Source of the DNA: Kribbella aluminosa
GTDB lineage: Bacteria; Actinomycetota; Actinomycetes; Propionibacteriales; Kribbellaceae
DNA: 64,000 nt
Reading direction: 5' to 3'
NCBI RefSeq assembly: GCF_017876295.1
Contig: NZ_JAGINT010000001.1
Location: 1,116,001-1,180,000 of the forward strand
Shown: positions 1 to 6,627 of the stretch, piece after piece
Position numbering within the stretch: the first letter of the stretch is position 1
Layout: each line of letters begins with the position of its first letter
The notes under the pieces: model-generated
What the model saw: only the letters and a program-made list of their open reading frames with translations
Database searches by the model: none
Told to the model about the DNA's origin: nothing
Translations under genes and position numbers: made by a program

Positions 1-346
1 CCAGCACGACCCGTTCACGCGCGGACAGCGTCGCCAGCGCCTGCCACAGGTCGTCGGAGACCGCGATGCCGGTGGCGTGGTCGGGCACCGTGTGCTGCGG
101 GTCCAGGTCCGCCGTCGGGGCCTCGCTGAACGAGCGCCGCCGGGTCATCGACAGGTACTCGTTCACCAGGATCCGCCGGACGTAGTGGTGCGGGTCGTCC
201 GCGTCGCGCACCTTCCGCCACTTGCGGAACGCCTGCATCAACGCGATCTGTGCCAGGTCCTCCGCCCGTTGGTAGTCGCCGGAGACGGTGAACCCGAGCC
301 GCACCAGTTCCTGTCCGCGGGCGGACACGTACTCCTCGAACTCCAC
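1..346 (-). CDS. SigE-family RNA polymerase sigma factor (3' part outside the window)
   Basis: This is a group 4 (ECF-like, SigE family) sigma-70 factor that would direct RNA polymerase to a small regulon. The visible 115 codons cover region 2 (YQRAEDLAQIALMQAF, then FRKWRKV and HHYVRRILVNEY) and the start of region 4 (LWQALATLSARERVVL). The rest lies beyond position 1. The GTG start is preceded by AGGGAG at good ribosome-site spacing. The hydrolase gene that follows in coordinate order is on the same strand and lies upstream of this gene. Family assignment is from residue patterns only; the regulon is unknown. Confidence 0.85.
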   Translation of the reverse strand, partial: MEFEEYVSARGQELVRLGFTVSGDYQRAEDLAQIALMQAFRKWRKVRDADDPHHYVRRILVNEYLSMTRRRSFSEAPTADLDPQHTVPDHATGIAVSDDLWQALATLSARERVVL

Positions 347-438
347 TCGCCACTCCCTGGCTGGGCGTACAACTCCTCACACCTATTAGACGCATCGAGT
401 CGGCCGGCTGCTGCACCCGTTGCCGCACAGTTCGATCT

Positions 439-468
439 CTAGGTGGTGTCTGGTGATTCCCCACCTAG
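439..468 (-). terminator. Hairpin over the stop codon of the hydrolase gene
   Basis: CTAGGTGG (439-446) and CCACCTAG (461-468) form a perfect 8-bp inverted repeat with a 14-nt spacer. The right arm contains the hydrolase stop codon. There is no T-run, so intrinsic termination is only a possibility. Confidence 0.35.
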
Positions 469-1760
469 TGCAGCAGGAACGTACGGACCGCCTGCCGGCC
501 GCGGGGATCGCGCTGCACGCTGTGACCGCTGCCCGGGATGACGACCAGCTGTGCCGACCGGGCGTGGGACTGCTCCCATCTGGACCAGTCCAGTGGGCAG
601 AACAAGTCGTTGCTCCCGTGCAGGATCAGTGTGCGCGGCAACAGCTCCTGCACCGCTGGGTACGTCGACACGCGGGCGTCCGGCCAGCGCAGGCAGCCCT
701 GGATCATCAGCTGCTCGCGGGCGGTCGCCACGTCGTACGGGTACAGCCGCTTCGGGTCCAGGCGCCGTACCACGTCGTCGAGTGTCGCCTGGCGGTTGGG
801 CTTGCCGGACCACGGGAAGCGGAGGTCGGAGCACAGCGTGGCCATGTGGAGTCCCGCGGAGAGCTGGTCGTAGGACAGGCCCTTGCTGGTCGTCCGTTGG
901 AACAGCTCCTTCAGGGTGGAGTCGTCGCCGTTGCGTGCCGCGTGCAGGGCGGCTGGGATCCCCTCGAGACTCGGGTTGACGGAGTTGAGGCTCGACACGG
1001 ACAGCAGCTCCATCAGGTCGGTGCCACTCACACCGTGCTGCACCAACCACGCCAGGTCCGCCACCGGGTCCGTAGTACAGGCTTGACATGCCGACCGCAG
1101 TACCGCGCTCGTCGCAGCCATCAGGTCGATGCCCATCGGGTCGAAACCCTTGTGCGGTACGACGGAGTCCAGCACGAGGGCCCGTACGCGGTCCGGGTAC
1201 TTCAGGCCGTACTGCTCCGCGGTGAAGCTCCCGTACGACGTACCGTCGAGCGTCAGCCTGTCCACCTCGAGGAACTGGCGCAGCTGCTCGATGTCGTCGA
1301 CGGTGTCAGGCGTGCCGTAGTACCCGACGTCGGAGCCGATCTGCTTGGCGCACTGGTCGACGGCCTCGGCGGGTGGCGTGAGGAAGTCGGAACCGCCCAC
1401 AGTCTCTTGTAGCGCAGGGCAATTGAGACCGCCGGCTCCGGTACCGCGCTGGTCGAACATGACGAGCCGGTACTCACGCAGTACGTCCGGATCCACGTTG
1501 CGCCGCAGGGCCGCGAGCAGCGGTACGCCGGGCTGGCCCGGGCCGCCCGTGAGCAGCAGGAGTACGCCGCGGGGAGCGTCGACGTTGTCGGCCGCGATCA
1601 CCGGGAGGTCGAGCGACGGCCCGTCGGGACGCTGGCGGTCGAGCGGGACGTGCAACGTCGTACACGTGAATCCCGCGGTGCAGGAGGTGTCCGCCGGCCG
1701 CTGGCTCGAACAGGCTGTGCATGTCAGTACCAGCGAACAGAGCAGCCGGATCGTACGCAT
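465..1760 (-). CDS. Secreted alpha/beta-hydrolase, tripeptidyl aminopeptidase (S33/TAP) type
   Basis: The 431-residue protein begins with a lipoprotein-like or signal peptide segment (RTIRLLCSLVLTCTAC). It has the oxyanion-loop region LLLTGGPGQPG, MFDQRGTGAG, the nucleophile elbow GTSYGS, an Asp in HGSNDLFCP and the catalytic His in GSGHSVQRD. That order is typical of actinobacterial TAP-like exopeptidases that remove N-terminal peptides outside the membrane. The start is the ATG ending at 1760, because a strong ribosome site (GAGGGGAGGG, 1764-1773) lies 3 nt upstream. That site sits inside a perfect 14-bp stem (see 1757-1805). The lipobox is not canonical, so lipidation is uncertain. Confidence 0.85.
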   Translation of the reverse strand: MRTIRLLCSLVLTCTACSSQRPADTSCTAGFTCTTLHVPLDRQRPDGPSLDLPVIAADNVDAPRGVLLLLTGGPGQPGVPLLAALRRNVDPDVLREYRLVMFDQRGTGAGGLNCPALQETVGGSDFLTPPAEAVDQCAKQIGSDVGYYGTPDTVDDIEQLRQFLEVDRLTLDGTSYGSFTAEQYGLKYPDRVRALVLDSVVPHKGFDPMGIDLMAATSAVLRSACQACTTDPVADLAWLVQHGVSGTDLMELLSVSSLNSVNPSLEGIPAALHAARNGDDSTLKELFQRTTSKGLSYDQLSAGLHMATLCSDLRFPWSGKPNRQATLDDVVRRLDPKRLYPYDVATAREQLMIQGCLRWPDARVSTYPAVQELLPRTLILHGSNDLFCPLDWSRWEQSHARSAQLVVIPGSGHSVQRDPRGRQAVRTFLLH

Positions 1761-1805
1761 GCACCCTCCCCTCACGCTCCGCCGTACATCTGGGAGGGTG
1801 CATGC
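1757..1805 (-). promoter_or_regulatory. Inverted repeat sequestering the ribosome site and start codon of the hydrolase gene
   Basis: GCATGCACCCTCCC (1757-1770) is repeated in perfect inverted form at 1792-1805, 21 nt apart. In the minus-strand mRNA the 3' arm holds both the GGGAGGG ribosome site and the ATG. A folded leader would therefore hide both. It could instead be a protein-binding operator. Confidence 0.6.
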
Positions 1806-1832
1806 ACCGCGACCGGCACCGCAACCTGCCTC

Positions 1833-1858
1833 GCGGGTCGACCTCGAAAGGGACCCGC
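1833..1858 (-). terminator. Possible hairpin downstream of the lipoprotein gene
   Basis: GCGGGTC (1833-1839) pairs with GACCCGC (1852-1858), 12 nt apart, about 60 nt past the stop of the minus-strand lipoprotein gene. There is no T-run, so the call is weak. Confidence 0.25.
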
Positions 1859-1916
1859 AAGACAGGCGCGGCTCGACCCCACCCGGACGGCTTCGGGGTG
1901 CGCGTCCGTGACGGGG

Positions 1917-2522
1917 TCAGCGAAGACCGAGCGACTTGATCAGCTCGGCAGTCACCTGGCGAGGCGCCGGCAGTACGCCGGGCTTGCCCTGCCCTTCCAG
2001 TGAGGTCGCCACCAGGCGGCGGCAGCCGAAGGCCTCGGCGGTGAACGACAGAACGCCGCGGTCGTTGTCGGTGAACCGCAGGACGTAGGTCGGCCCGAGT
2101 TCCTTGGTGCAGATGCTCGGCTTCTTCGCGACGGGTTTCGCCGCGTTCACCAGCGTGAACAGTTCGGTTGCCTGCTTGCCGGTGCGCTTCGTGGTGACGG
2201 TCGCGTAGTTCTGCCCGGTGGCCTGGGCGTCGTACTGGCAGATCGTCACGCTCACCGGGACGAACTTCGAGGTGCCGACGCCCTGGCCCCAGACCGCCTT
2301 GTCGGTGGCGGTGCGGACGGCGGTGATGGTGTTCGGGCAGTCGGTGCTCGGCTTACCGCTGGGCGTGCTGCTCGGCGTGTTGCTGGGGGTGGGCGACGGG
2401 GTGTCCGTGGGCTGGGCGGCGGGCGGGGACGAGGCGTTCTCGGTGCCGCAGGCGGCGGCGATTCCGAGCACAGCCACGACGAGCGTCGCACCGATCAGGC
2501 CCCGTGTCCGTTGTGCACTCAC
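1917..2522 (-). CDS. Putative lipoprotein of unknown function
   Basis: The 201-residue protein has an N-terminal hydrophobic segment ending in a lipobox (LGIAAACG). A Ser/Thr/Pro-rich linker follows, then a ~130-residue globular part with cysteines (DCPNTITAV, TICQYDAQ, SICTKELG, FGCRRL) that may form disulfides. The GTG ending at 2522 was chosen because GGAAGGA lies 7 nt upstream; a longer in-frame ATG would add 18 residues before the signal peptide. I do not recognise the C-terminal domain. It is likely an outer-face membrane-anchored binding protein. Confidence 0.7.
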   Translation of the reverse strand: MSAQRTRGLIGATLVVAVLGIAAACGTENASSPPAAQPTDTPSPTPSNTPSSTPSGKPSTDCPNTITAVRTATDKAVWGQGVGTSKFVPVSVTICQYDAQATGQNYATVTTKRTGKQATELFTLVNAAKPVAKKPSICTKELGPTYVLRFTDNDRGVLSFTAEAFGCRRLVATSLEGQGKPGVLPAPRQVTAELIKSLGLR

Positions 2523-2713
2523 GACTCGGTCCTTCCGGGTTGGCAAGGGCAACATGATGGTGGACCGGAGTCTCACCCGGCGTGCCGGAACATCACGGCG
2601 GGGCGTCTATCCGGTCACGCCGCCCGATCGATCCGCAACCGAGGCACAGCTGTAACCTCCGCGCACTGGCTGCCCGACCGCCCGTACCAGCTGCCTGTGT
2701 CCCCGTGCGCCCT

Positions 2714-2719
2714 TAGGAT
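2714..2719 (+). promoter_or_regulatory. -10-like hexamer, near-leaderless start
   Basis: TAGGAT lies 8 nt before the GTG at 2728, close to the spacing of the leaderless promoters elsewhere in the window. Confidence 0.4.
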
Positions 2720-2727
2720 GCTGTGTC

Positions 2728-3558
2728 GTGGGCAGGAAGAAGGCGAACGCAGAGGCCGCCGCGCAGCGGGAGTGGGAGCTCGGGATCGACTGGGCGCGCT
2801 GGCTGCTGGACGGCAACGTCCCGCAACGGCTCCAGGTGTACGGCGTCGTCCTGGAGCCGAACGAGTTCGCCTACCTGCAGACCACCGCGCAGTACTCCCG
2901 GATGTACGGCGGGAACGGGCGCTACACCACCAGTGGCGGGTTCTTCATCGGCAAGCCGGGGATGGTGCTCGGCATGATGGCCGCCAACGCCGCGGTGAAC
3001 GCGAGCCGGAAGGCCGCCGCCAAGCGGGACATGCAGGCGTCCTGGCGGGACGTTCAGGAGCTTCCGGTGCTGGCCACCAATCTGCGGCTGATGTGCCACC
3101 TGCCGGCCAAGGGCTGGATGAGCTTCTACTACAGCGCGGTCCAGGAGTTCTACCCCGATACGGACAACTGGATGATCACCTTCGGCTTCCAGAACGCCGT
3201 ACCGCTGCGGATCGCCGGCCTGACCACGCCCACGCTGGCTGTGCTGGCGGCGTGGTGCGTGCACGGGAACGGCCGCTGGCACGGCGAGCCGGGGATCGCA
3301 TCGCTGGTCCAGGCCGCGCTCAGCCCGCGCGGACCTGTCACCACCGGCGAGGTCTCGTACGACTCCACCGCCGAACTCCAGGACGACCGTCCAGCCGACA
3401 CCGGCAACGCCGACACCAGCAACACCGACACCAGCAACACCAGCAACACCGGCAACGCCGACAACGGCAACCCGGCCGGCGACACCGGGAACTACTCGAC
3501 CGGAAATGCGTACGAGGACCTGATCCGCTCGAAACTCAGTCCCGAAGACCGCCGCTGA
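2728..3558 (+). CDS. Hypothetical protein with Asn/Thr-rich repeat tail
   Basis: I do not recognise this 276-residue protein. Residues ~1-190 look globular (ELGIDWARWLLDGNVPQRL, VLEPNEFAYLQTTAQY, a Gly/Ala/Met-rich segment MVLGMMAANAAVN). Residues ~220-260 are low-complexity repeats built from DTSNTDTSNT-like units, encoded by imperfect 6- to 12-bp DNA repeats at about 3405-3475. There is no signal peptide. The mix of conserved-looking aromatic residues and a repetitive tail suggests a cytoplasmic protein with a disordered C-terminus. The GTG start has a TAGGAT hexamer 8 nt upstream and no ribosome site. Confidence 0.6.
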   Translation: MGRKKANAEAAAQREWELGIDWARWLLDGNVPQRLQVYGVVLEPNEFAYLQTTAQYSRMYGGNGRYTTSGGFFIGKPGMVLGMMAANAAVNASRKAAAKRDMQASWRDVQELPVLATNLRLMCHLPAKGWMSFYYSAVQEFYPDTDNWMITFGFQNAVPLRIAGLTTPTLAVLAAWCVHGNGRWHGEPGIASLVQAALSPRGPVTTGEVSYDSTAELQDDRPADTGNADTSNTDTSNTSNTGNADNGNPAGDTGNYSTGNAYEDLIRSKLSPEDRR

Positions 3559-3563
3559 CTCGG

Positions 3564-3569
3564 TAATCT
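3564..3569 (+). promoter_or_regulatory. -10 hexamer of a leaderless promoter
   Basis: TAATCT is separated by 6 nt from the ATG at 3576, so transcription would start on the start codon. Confidence 0.55.
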
Positions 3570-3575
3570 GGACCC

Positions 3576-3716
3576 ATGACGAGCCCGTACGAAGACGACG
3601 AGCCGCTGCTGCCAGAGCAGACCCGCGACGACGACCCGCGCAGCTGGGGCGACAACGACCTCGGCAGTGACGACGACGATCGCATCCTGAACGAGGTTCC
3701 GCCGCACCACGGATGA
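3576..3716 (+). CDS. Acidic 46-residue microprotein
   Basis: This short gene encodes MTSPYEDDEPLLPEQTR followed by runs of Asp (DDDPRSWGDNDLGSDDDD) and ends VPPHHG. About one third of residues are acidic, and no fold is evident. Support for it being real: a leaderless promoter hexamer directly upstream, an open frame with the same codon bias as neighbours, and an ATGA overlap with the downstream hydrolase gene that suggests translational coupling. The function is unknown. Confidence 0.65.
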   Translation: MTSPYEDDEPLLPEQTRDDDPRSWGDNDLGSDDDDRILNEVPPHHG

Positions 3717-4357
3717 CCACCTCGGTGCTCCTCGTCCACGGCGGCCTCTGGGACGCCATGGACGCCGATGCCTTCTGGGGTACGCCGGGCGTCACCGCCG
3801 CCGTGATCGCAGCACTCGATCCGGACGGGTCGGGGCGCGTGGAAGTGCTCGCGCCTGACCGGCCGCAGCGGGCCACCGGATGGGACCTGGAGGTCGCCGC
3901 GCTCGGTGAATACCTGGCGAAACGTTCCGGTCCGGTCAGAATCGTTGGGGCCTCCAATGGATGTACGGTCGCCGTCCTGCTGGCGACGAGGTTTCCGGAC
4001 GTTGTCGACCGGCTGATGCTGGCCTGGCCGGCCACCGGCGACGACCCCGCCGGGAACGAGCGTGCCCGGGCCGGGATGATGAACCGCGGTTGTCCGGCCG
4101 ATGTCGCGGACGGACTGCTCAGGGGTGGAATTCTGCGTGGGGTCCAGGACCGGGAGCTGGCGTCGCTGACCCAGACCCGGGTGGCGGTGTTGCCGTCGGT
4201 GCCGGAGAATCCGTCACATCAGCGGAAGACGGTCGACGCGTTGCTGCGCTCGATCCGGGGGAGTCATGAGCTGGCCGGGTGTCCCGAACCGCCGGTCCCC
4301 GGATTCCCGCCGTTCCTGGATCAGCTGGCGCGAACGATCGTCGAGTTCGTCAACTGA
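3713..4357 (+). CDS. Alpha/beta-fold hydrolase
   Basis: The 214-residue protein has the hydrolase pattern LLVHGGLWDAMDADAF (oxyanion region), a nucleophile elbow GASNGC and a C-terminal SHELAGCPEP segment that may supply the His. It is shorter than most family members, with a small cap. It lacks a signal peptide, so it is cytoplasmic. The start codon overlaps the stop of the acidic microprotein (ATGA), which implies coupled translation. The substrate cannot be told from sequence. Confidence 0.75.
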   Translation: MTTSVLLVHGGLWDAMDADAFWGTPGVTAAVIAALDPDGSGRVEVLAPDRPQRATGWDLEVAALGEYLAKRSGPVRIVGASNGCTVAVLLATRFPDVVDRLMLAWPATGDDPAGNERARAGMMNRGCPADVADGLLRGGILRGVQDRELASLTQTRVAVLPSVPENPSHQRKTVDALLRSIRGSHELAGCPEPPVPGFPPFLDQLARTIVEFVN

Positions 4358-4367
4358 GGGGAAGAGC

Positions 4368-4873
4368 GTGGAGCTTCGGGGGTTCGACGACGAGTACGGG
4401 TCCAGGTCGCGGGCTGGGCCGTGAACGAGAAGGAAGTCGCATTGCTGTCCGGGCGGGTGGCCTACCCGTTCCCGGAGGAACTGCGGGCGAGCTGGCAAAC
4501 GGCCGACGCGGACATCTACTCCTATCTGCTGTTCGACGACGGGCGTCCGGTCGGGTACGGCGAGGTGTGGCTGGACGACGAGGAGGACGAGGTCGAGCTC
4601 GCCCGGATCATCGTGGACCCGGCGGTCCGCGGCCGTGGCTTCGGCGGTGAACTCGTTCGGGCACTGCTCGGGCCGGCGCTGGACGCCGGGTACTCGGAGG
4701 TGTTCCTGCGGGTCCGTCCGGAGAACGCTCCGGCGATCCGCGCCTACCACCGCAGCGGCTTCGTCGATGTCCCCGCCGCGCTGATGGAGGAGTGGAACGA
4801 CGGCCAGCCGGTCCCGTACCGCTGGATGCGGTACGCCGGTCAGCAGGTGGGTGCCGGCGAGCTCAGGGGCTGA
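4368..4873 (+). pseudogene. GNAT-family N-acetyltransferase with an N-terminal frameshift
   Basis: Residues from 4421 onward give a standard GNAT domain: ARIIVDPAVRGRGFGGELV is the acetyl-CoA loop (RGRGFG), followed by ENAPAIRAYHRSGF. The first beta strand is in another frame. A GTG at 4368 with a good ribosome site (GGGGAAG) encodes VELRGFDDEYGS, then the frame closes at a stop. One missing base near 4398-4403 would join it to VAGWAVNEKEVALLSG. A shorter protein starting at GTG 4421 is possible but has no ribosome site. Either this is a recent frameshift, a sequencing error, or the short form is used. Confidence 0.65.
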
Positions 4874-4904
4874 GGATGGTGCACCCACCTGCGGGCGGCA
4901 GGTC

Positions 4905-5285
4905 TTACTGACGGGCGCGCAGAAGGTCCCGGATCTCGGTCAGCAGCGCCTGGTCGGCGGTCAGCGGCTCCGGCTCCTGACCGCGGCTGCGACGCTCCGC
5001 CAGCTTGTTCAGCGGCATCACGATGAAGAAGTAGACCGCCGCGGCGACGAACAGGAAGTTCAACGCGGCCTGCACGATGTTGCCGATGTGGAACTCGGCA
5101 CCGTTGATCTTGAAGAAGAACAGCGCGCTGGCGTCCGCCTTGCCGAAGATGGCCGCGATCAACGGGTTGATGAAGTTGGCGACGACAGCCGTGACGATCG
5201 AGCCGAACGCCGCGCCGATGACGACGGCGACCGCGAGGTCGACGACGTTCCCACGCATGATGAATTCCTTGAAGCCCTTGAGCAT
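4905..5285 (-). CDS. mscL: Large-conductance mechanosensitive channel MscL
   Basis: The 126-residue protein is a full-length MscL, the homopentameric pore that opens under membrane tension during osmotic downshock. It starts MLKGFKEFIMRGNVVDLAV, has TM1 (VAVVIGAAFGSIVTAVV), a periplasmic loop (ADASALFFFKINGAEFHIG), TM2 (LNFLFVAAAVYFFIVM) and a charged C-terminal helix ending LLTEIRDLLRARQ. The ATG ending at 5285 has GGAGG just upstream. The neighbouring SAF and FmdB genes are common companions in actinomycetes. Confidence 0.97.
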   Translation of the reverse strand: MLKGFKEFIMRGNVVDLAVAVVIGAAFGSIVTAVVANFINPLIAAIFGKADASALFFFKINGAEFHIGNIVQAALNFLFVAAAVYFFIVMPLNKLAERRSRGQEPEPLTADQALLTEIRDLLRARQ

Positions 5286-5401
5286 GTGGTGCCTCCACGA
5301 AGCGGGTGGTTGTACCCGGACAAGGTAGGACCGCAAGGTCGTCCGCGCGAGGGACCGCGCCGCACGGCAACGCATCGTGCTGCCGCAAGTTCACACCGTG
5401 A

Positions 5402-6019
5402 TCATCCCGTGTCCGGCGCCAGCGCCACGGTGATTCGGGAATTCGTACTGGCCTGGGCCAGTCGGGTTGCGACGTCGGGTGCGGTCGCGACCACGATCAG
5501 CGCCCCCGACGTACTCGATCGGGGCGCCGGCAGTGCGACCACGGGAACGGAGGCGGCGAGCAGCCGGGCGGCGTCTGCGTTCGTGCTGCCGGCGGCGTAG
5601 AGGTTCAGGTGGTCGCCGACGCGTAGCAACGTGGTGATGTCGGCATCGTCGATGTGGAACGGGTAGGCGACCGACCCGGACGGCACGGCAGGTGGCGCCA
5701 GGAAGCGGGCGTCGGTGAGCGGCTCGCCGGCTCTGACAGGACCGGTGAGCACACGGGTGGTCAGCTCACTGCCGGGTCTGAGCGCCCCGGCGGGCACGGC
5801 GCCCGGAGGCAGCTCGACGGTTCGTAGGTCGGCACGTGCGGGTGCGGCGCCGCCGGTGAGGTCGCGCGCGGCGGCCAGCACCTTGACCCTCGGCGGTGGC
5901 GCGGGGGAGAGGGCGAGGAGCCCGAAGTACACAGCGGCTGCAGCGGTGGCGCCGGCCAGTAGCCGACGGTGCCACCGGGCGGCGCGGAGCAGGTCACGAA
6001 ACAGCGAGGAGATATTCAT
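5402..6019 (-). CDS. SAF-domain membrane-anchored protein (CpaB/FlgA-like)
   Basis: The 205-residue protein has one N-terminal membrane segment (RRLLAGATAAAAVYFGLLAL). A SAF domain follows (VKVLAAARDLTGGAAPARAD through PGSELTTRVLTGPVRAGEPL), then a beta-rich C-terminal part (HIDDADITTLLRVGDHLNLY). SAF domains occur in pilus assembly protein CpaB/RcpC, but no tad/flp genes are present here, so a pilus role is not supported. The start ATG ending at 6019 has a TACCTT hexamer 7 nt upstream and no ribosome site, matching a leaderless transcript. Confidence 0.8.
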   Translation of the reverse strand: MNISSLFRDLLRAARWHRRLLAGATAAAAVYFGLLALSPAPPPRVKVLAAARDLTGGAAPARADLRTVELPPGAVPAGALRPGSELTTRVLTGPVRAGEPLTDARFLAPPAVPSGSVAYPFHIDDADITTLLRVGDHLNLYAAGSTNADAARLLAASVPVVALPAPRSSTSGALIVVATAPDVATRLAQASTNSRITVALAPDTG

Positions 6020-6026
6020 GCCGGAG

Positions 6027-6032
6027 AAGGTA
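6027..6032 (-). promoter_or_regulatory. -10 hexamer of a leaderless promoter
   Basis: TACCTT on the minus strand lies 7 nt before the ATG of the SAF-domain gene. Confidence 0.5.
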
Positions 6033-6086
6033 CGAGTTTCGCCGGCACCCGCCGTTCAGTTATCCACAGGCAGTGCTCGAGCGGGG

Positions 6087-6440
6087 TCAGGCCGCGCTGG
6101 TCCCCGAGGAAGACGAGCCGCTCGATGACGAGCCCGACGACGAGGATCCCGACGTACCGGAGGAGGAGCTGGAGGAGCTCGACGAGCCGGTGGACGACGA
6201 GTCGGACGACTTCGAGCCCGAAGCGGACGAGTCGGCCTTGGCCGGCACCGAGCCCGTGCCGGAGGACCGGCTGTCGTTGCGGTAGAACCCGGAGCCCTTG
6301 AACACCACGCCCACGGCGTTGAAGACCTTGCGCAGGTTCCCCTGGCAGTTCGGGCACACGGTCAGTGCGTCGTCCGTGAAGCTCTGGCGCGCCTCGAGCG
6401 ATTCGCCACAGTCAGTGCACTGGTACTGGTACGTCGGCAC
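6087..6440 (-). CDS. FmdB-family zinc-ribbon protein with Ser-rich tail
   Basis: The 117-residue protein starts MPTYQYQCTDCGES and has two CxxC knuckles (CTDC and CPNC), which should bind one zinc as in FmdB/CxxC_CXXC_SSSS proteins. A short conserved stretch (VFNAVGVVFKGSGFYRNDSR) follows, then a tail that is almost only Ser, Gly and Thr, as in many actinobacterial members. The GTG start has GAAGGGA upstream. The molecular role of this family is not established; it is usually regarded as a putative regulator. Confidence 0.9.
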   Translation of the reverse strand: MPTYQYQCTDCGESLEARQSFTDDALTVCPNCQGNLRKVFNAVGVVFKGSGFYRNDSRSSGTGSVPAKADSSASGSKSSDSSSTGSSSSSSSSSGTSGSSSSGSSSSGSSSSGTSAA

Positions 6441-6537
6441 GGTCGGTTCCCTTCAAGCCGCTGGCACTCCTACTACCCGACTGCTAATAATGCGCCAGGC
6501 GGCCGAAGTATTCCAAACCCGCCATTACTTACCTCAA

Positions 6538-6566
6538 CTCTGCGTCCATGTCCAGCGAACGCAGAG
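6538..6566. promoter_or_regulatory. Inverted repeat upstream of the penicillin acylase gene
   Basis: CTCTGCGT (6538-6545) and ACGCAGAG (6559-6566) form a perfect 8-bp repeat with a 13-nt spacer, in the gap between fmdB and the acylase gene. It is a plausible operator or hairpin. Confidence 0.4.
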
Positions 6567-6584
6567 CAACGCAAAGTTGTGAGG

Positions 6585-6600
6585 CACCCCATTTGGGGTG
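6585..6600. promoter_or_regulatory. Short palindrome at the acylase promoter
   Basis: CACCCC (6585-6590) and GGGGTG (6595-6600) form a 6-bp stem around ATTT. They lie about 15-30 nt upstream of the -10 hexamer, so a bound protein would cover the -35 region. Confidence 0.35.
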
Positions 6601-6615
6601 GACGCCCGGATTCTC

Positions 6616-6621
6616 TACGGT
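6616..6621 (+). promoter_or_regulatory. -10 hexamer of a leaderless promoter
   Basis: TACGGT is followed 6 nt later by the GTG at 6628. Confidence 0.45.
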
Positions 6622-6627
6622 TGGTCC

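Noticed and set aside
4905..5375. Longer start for MscL adding 30 residues
   Set aside because: Family proteins start at MLKGFKEF, and the ribosome site lies just before the ATG ending at 5285.
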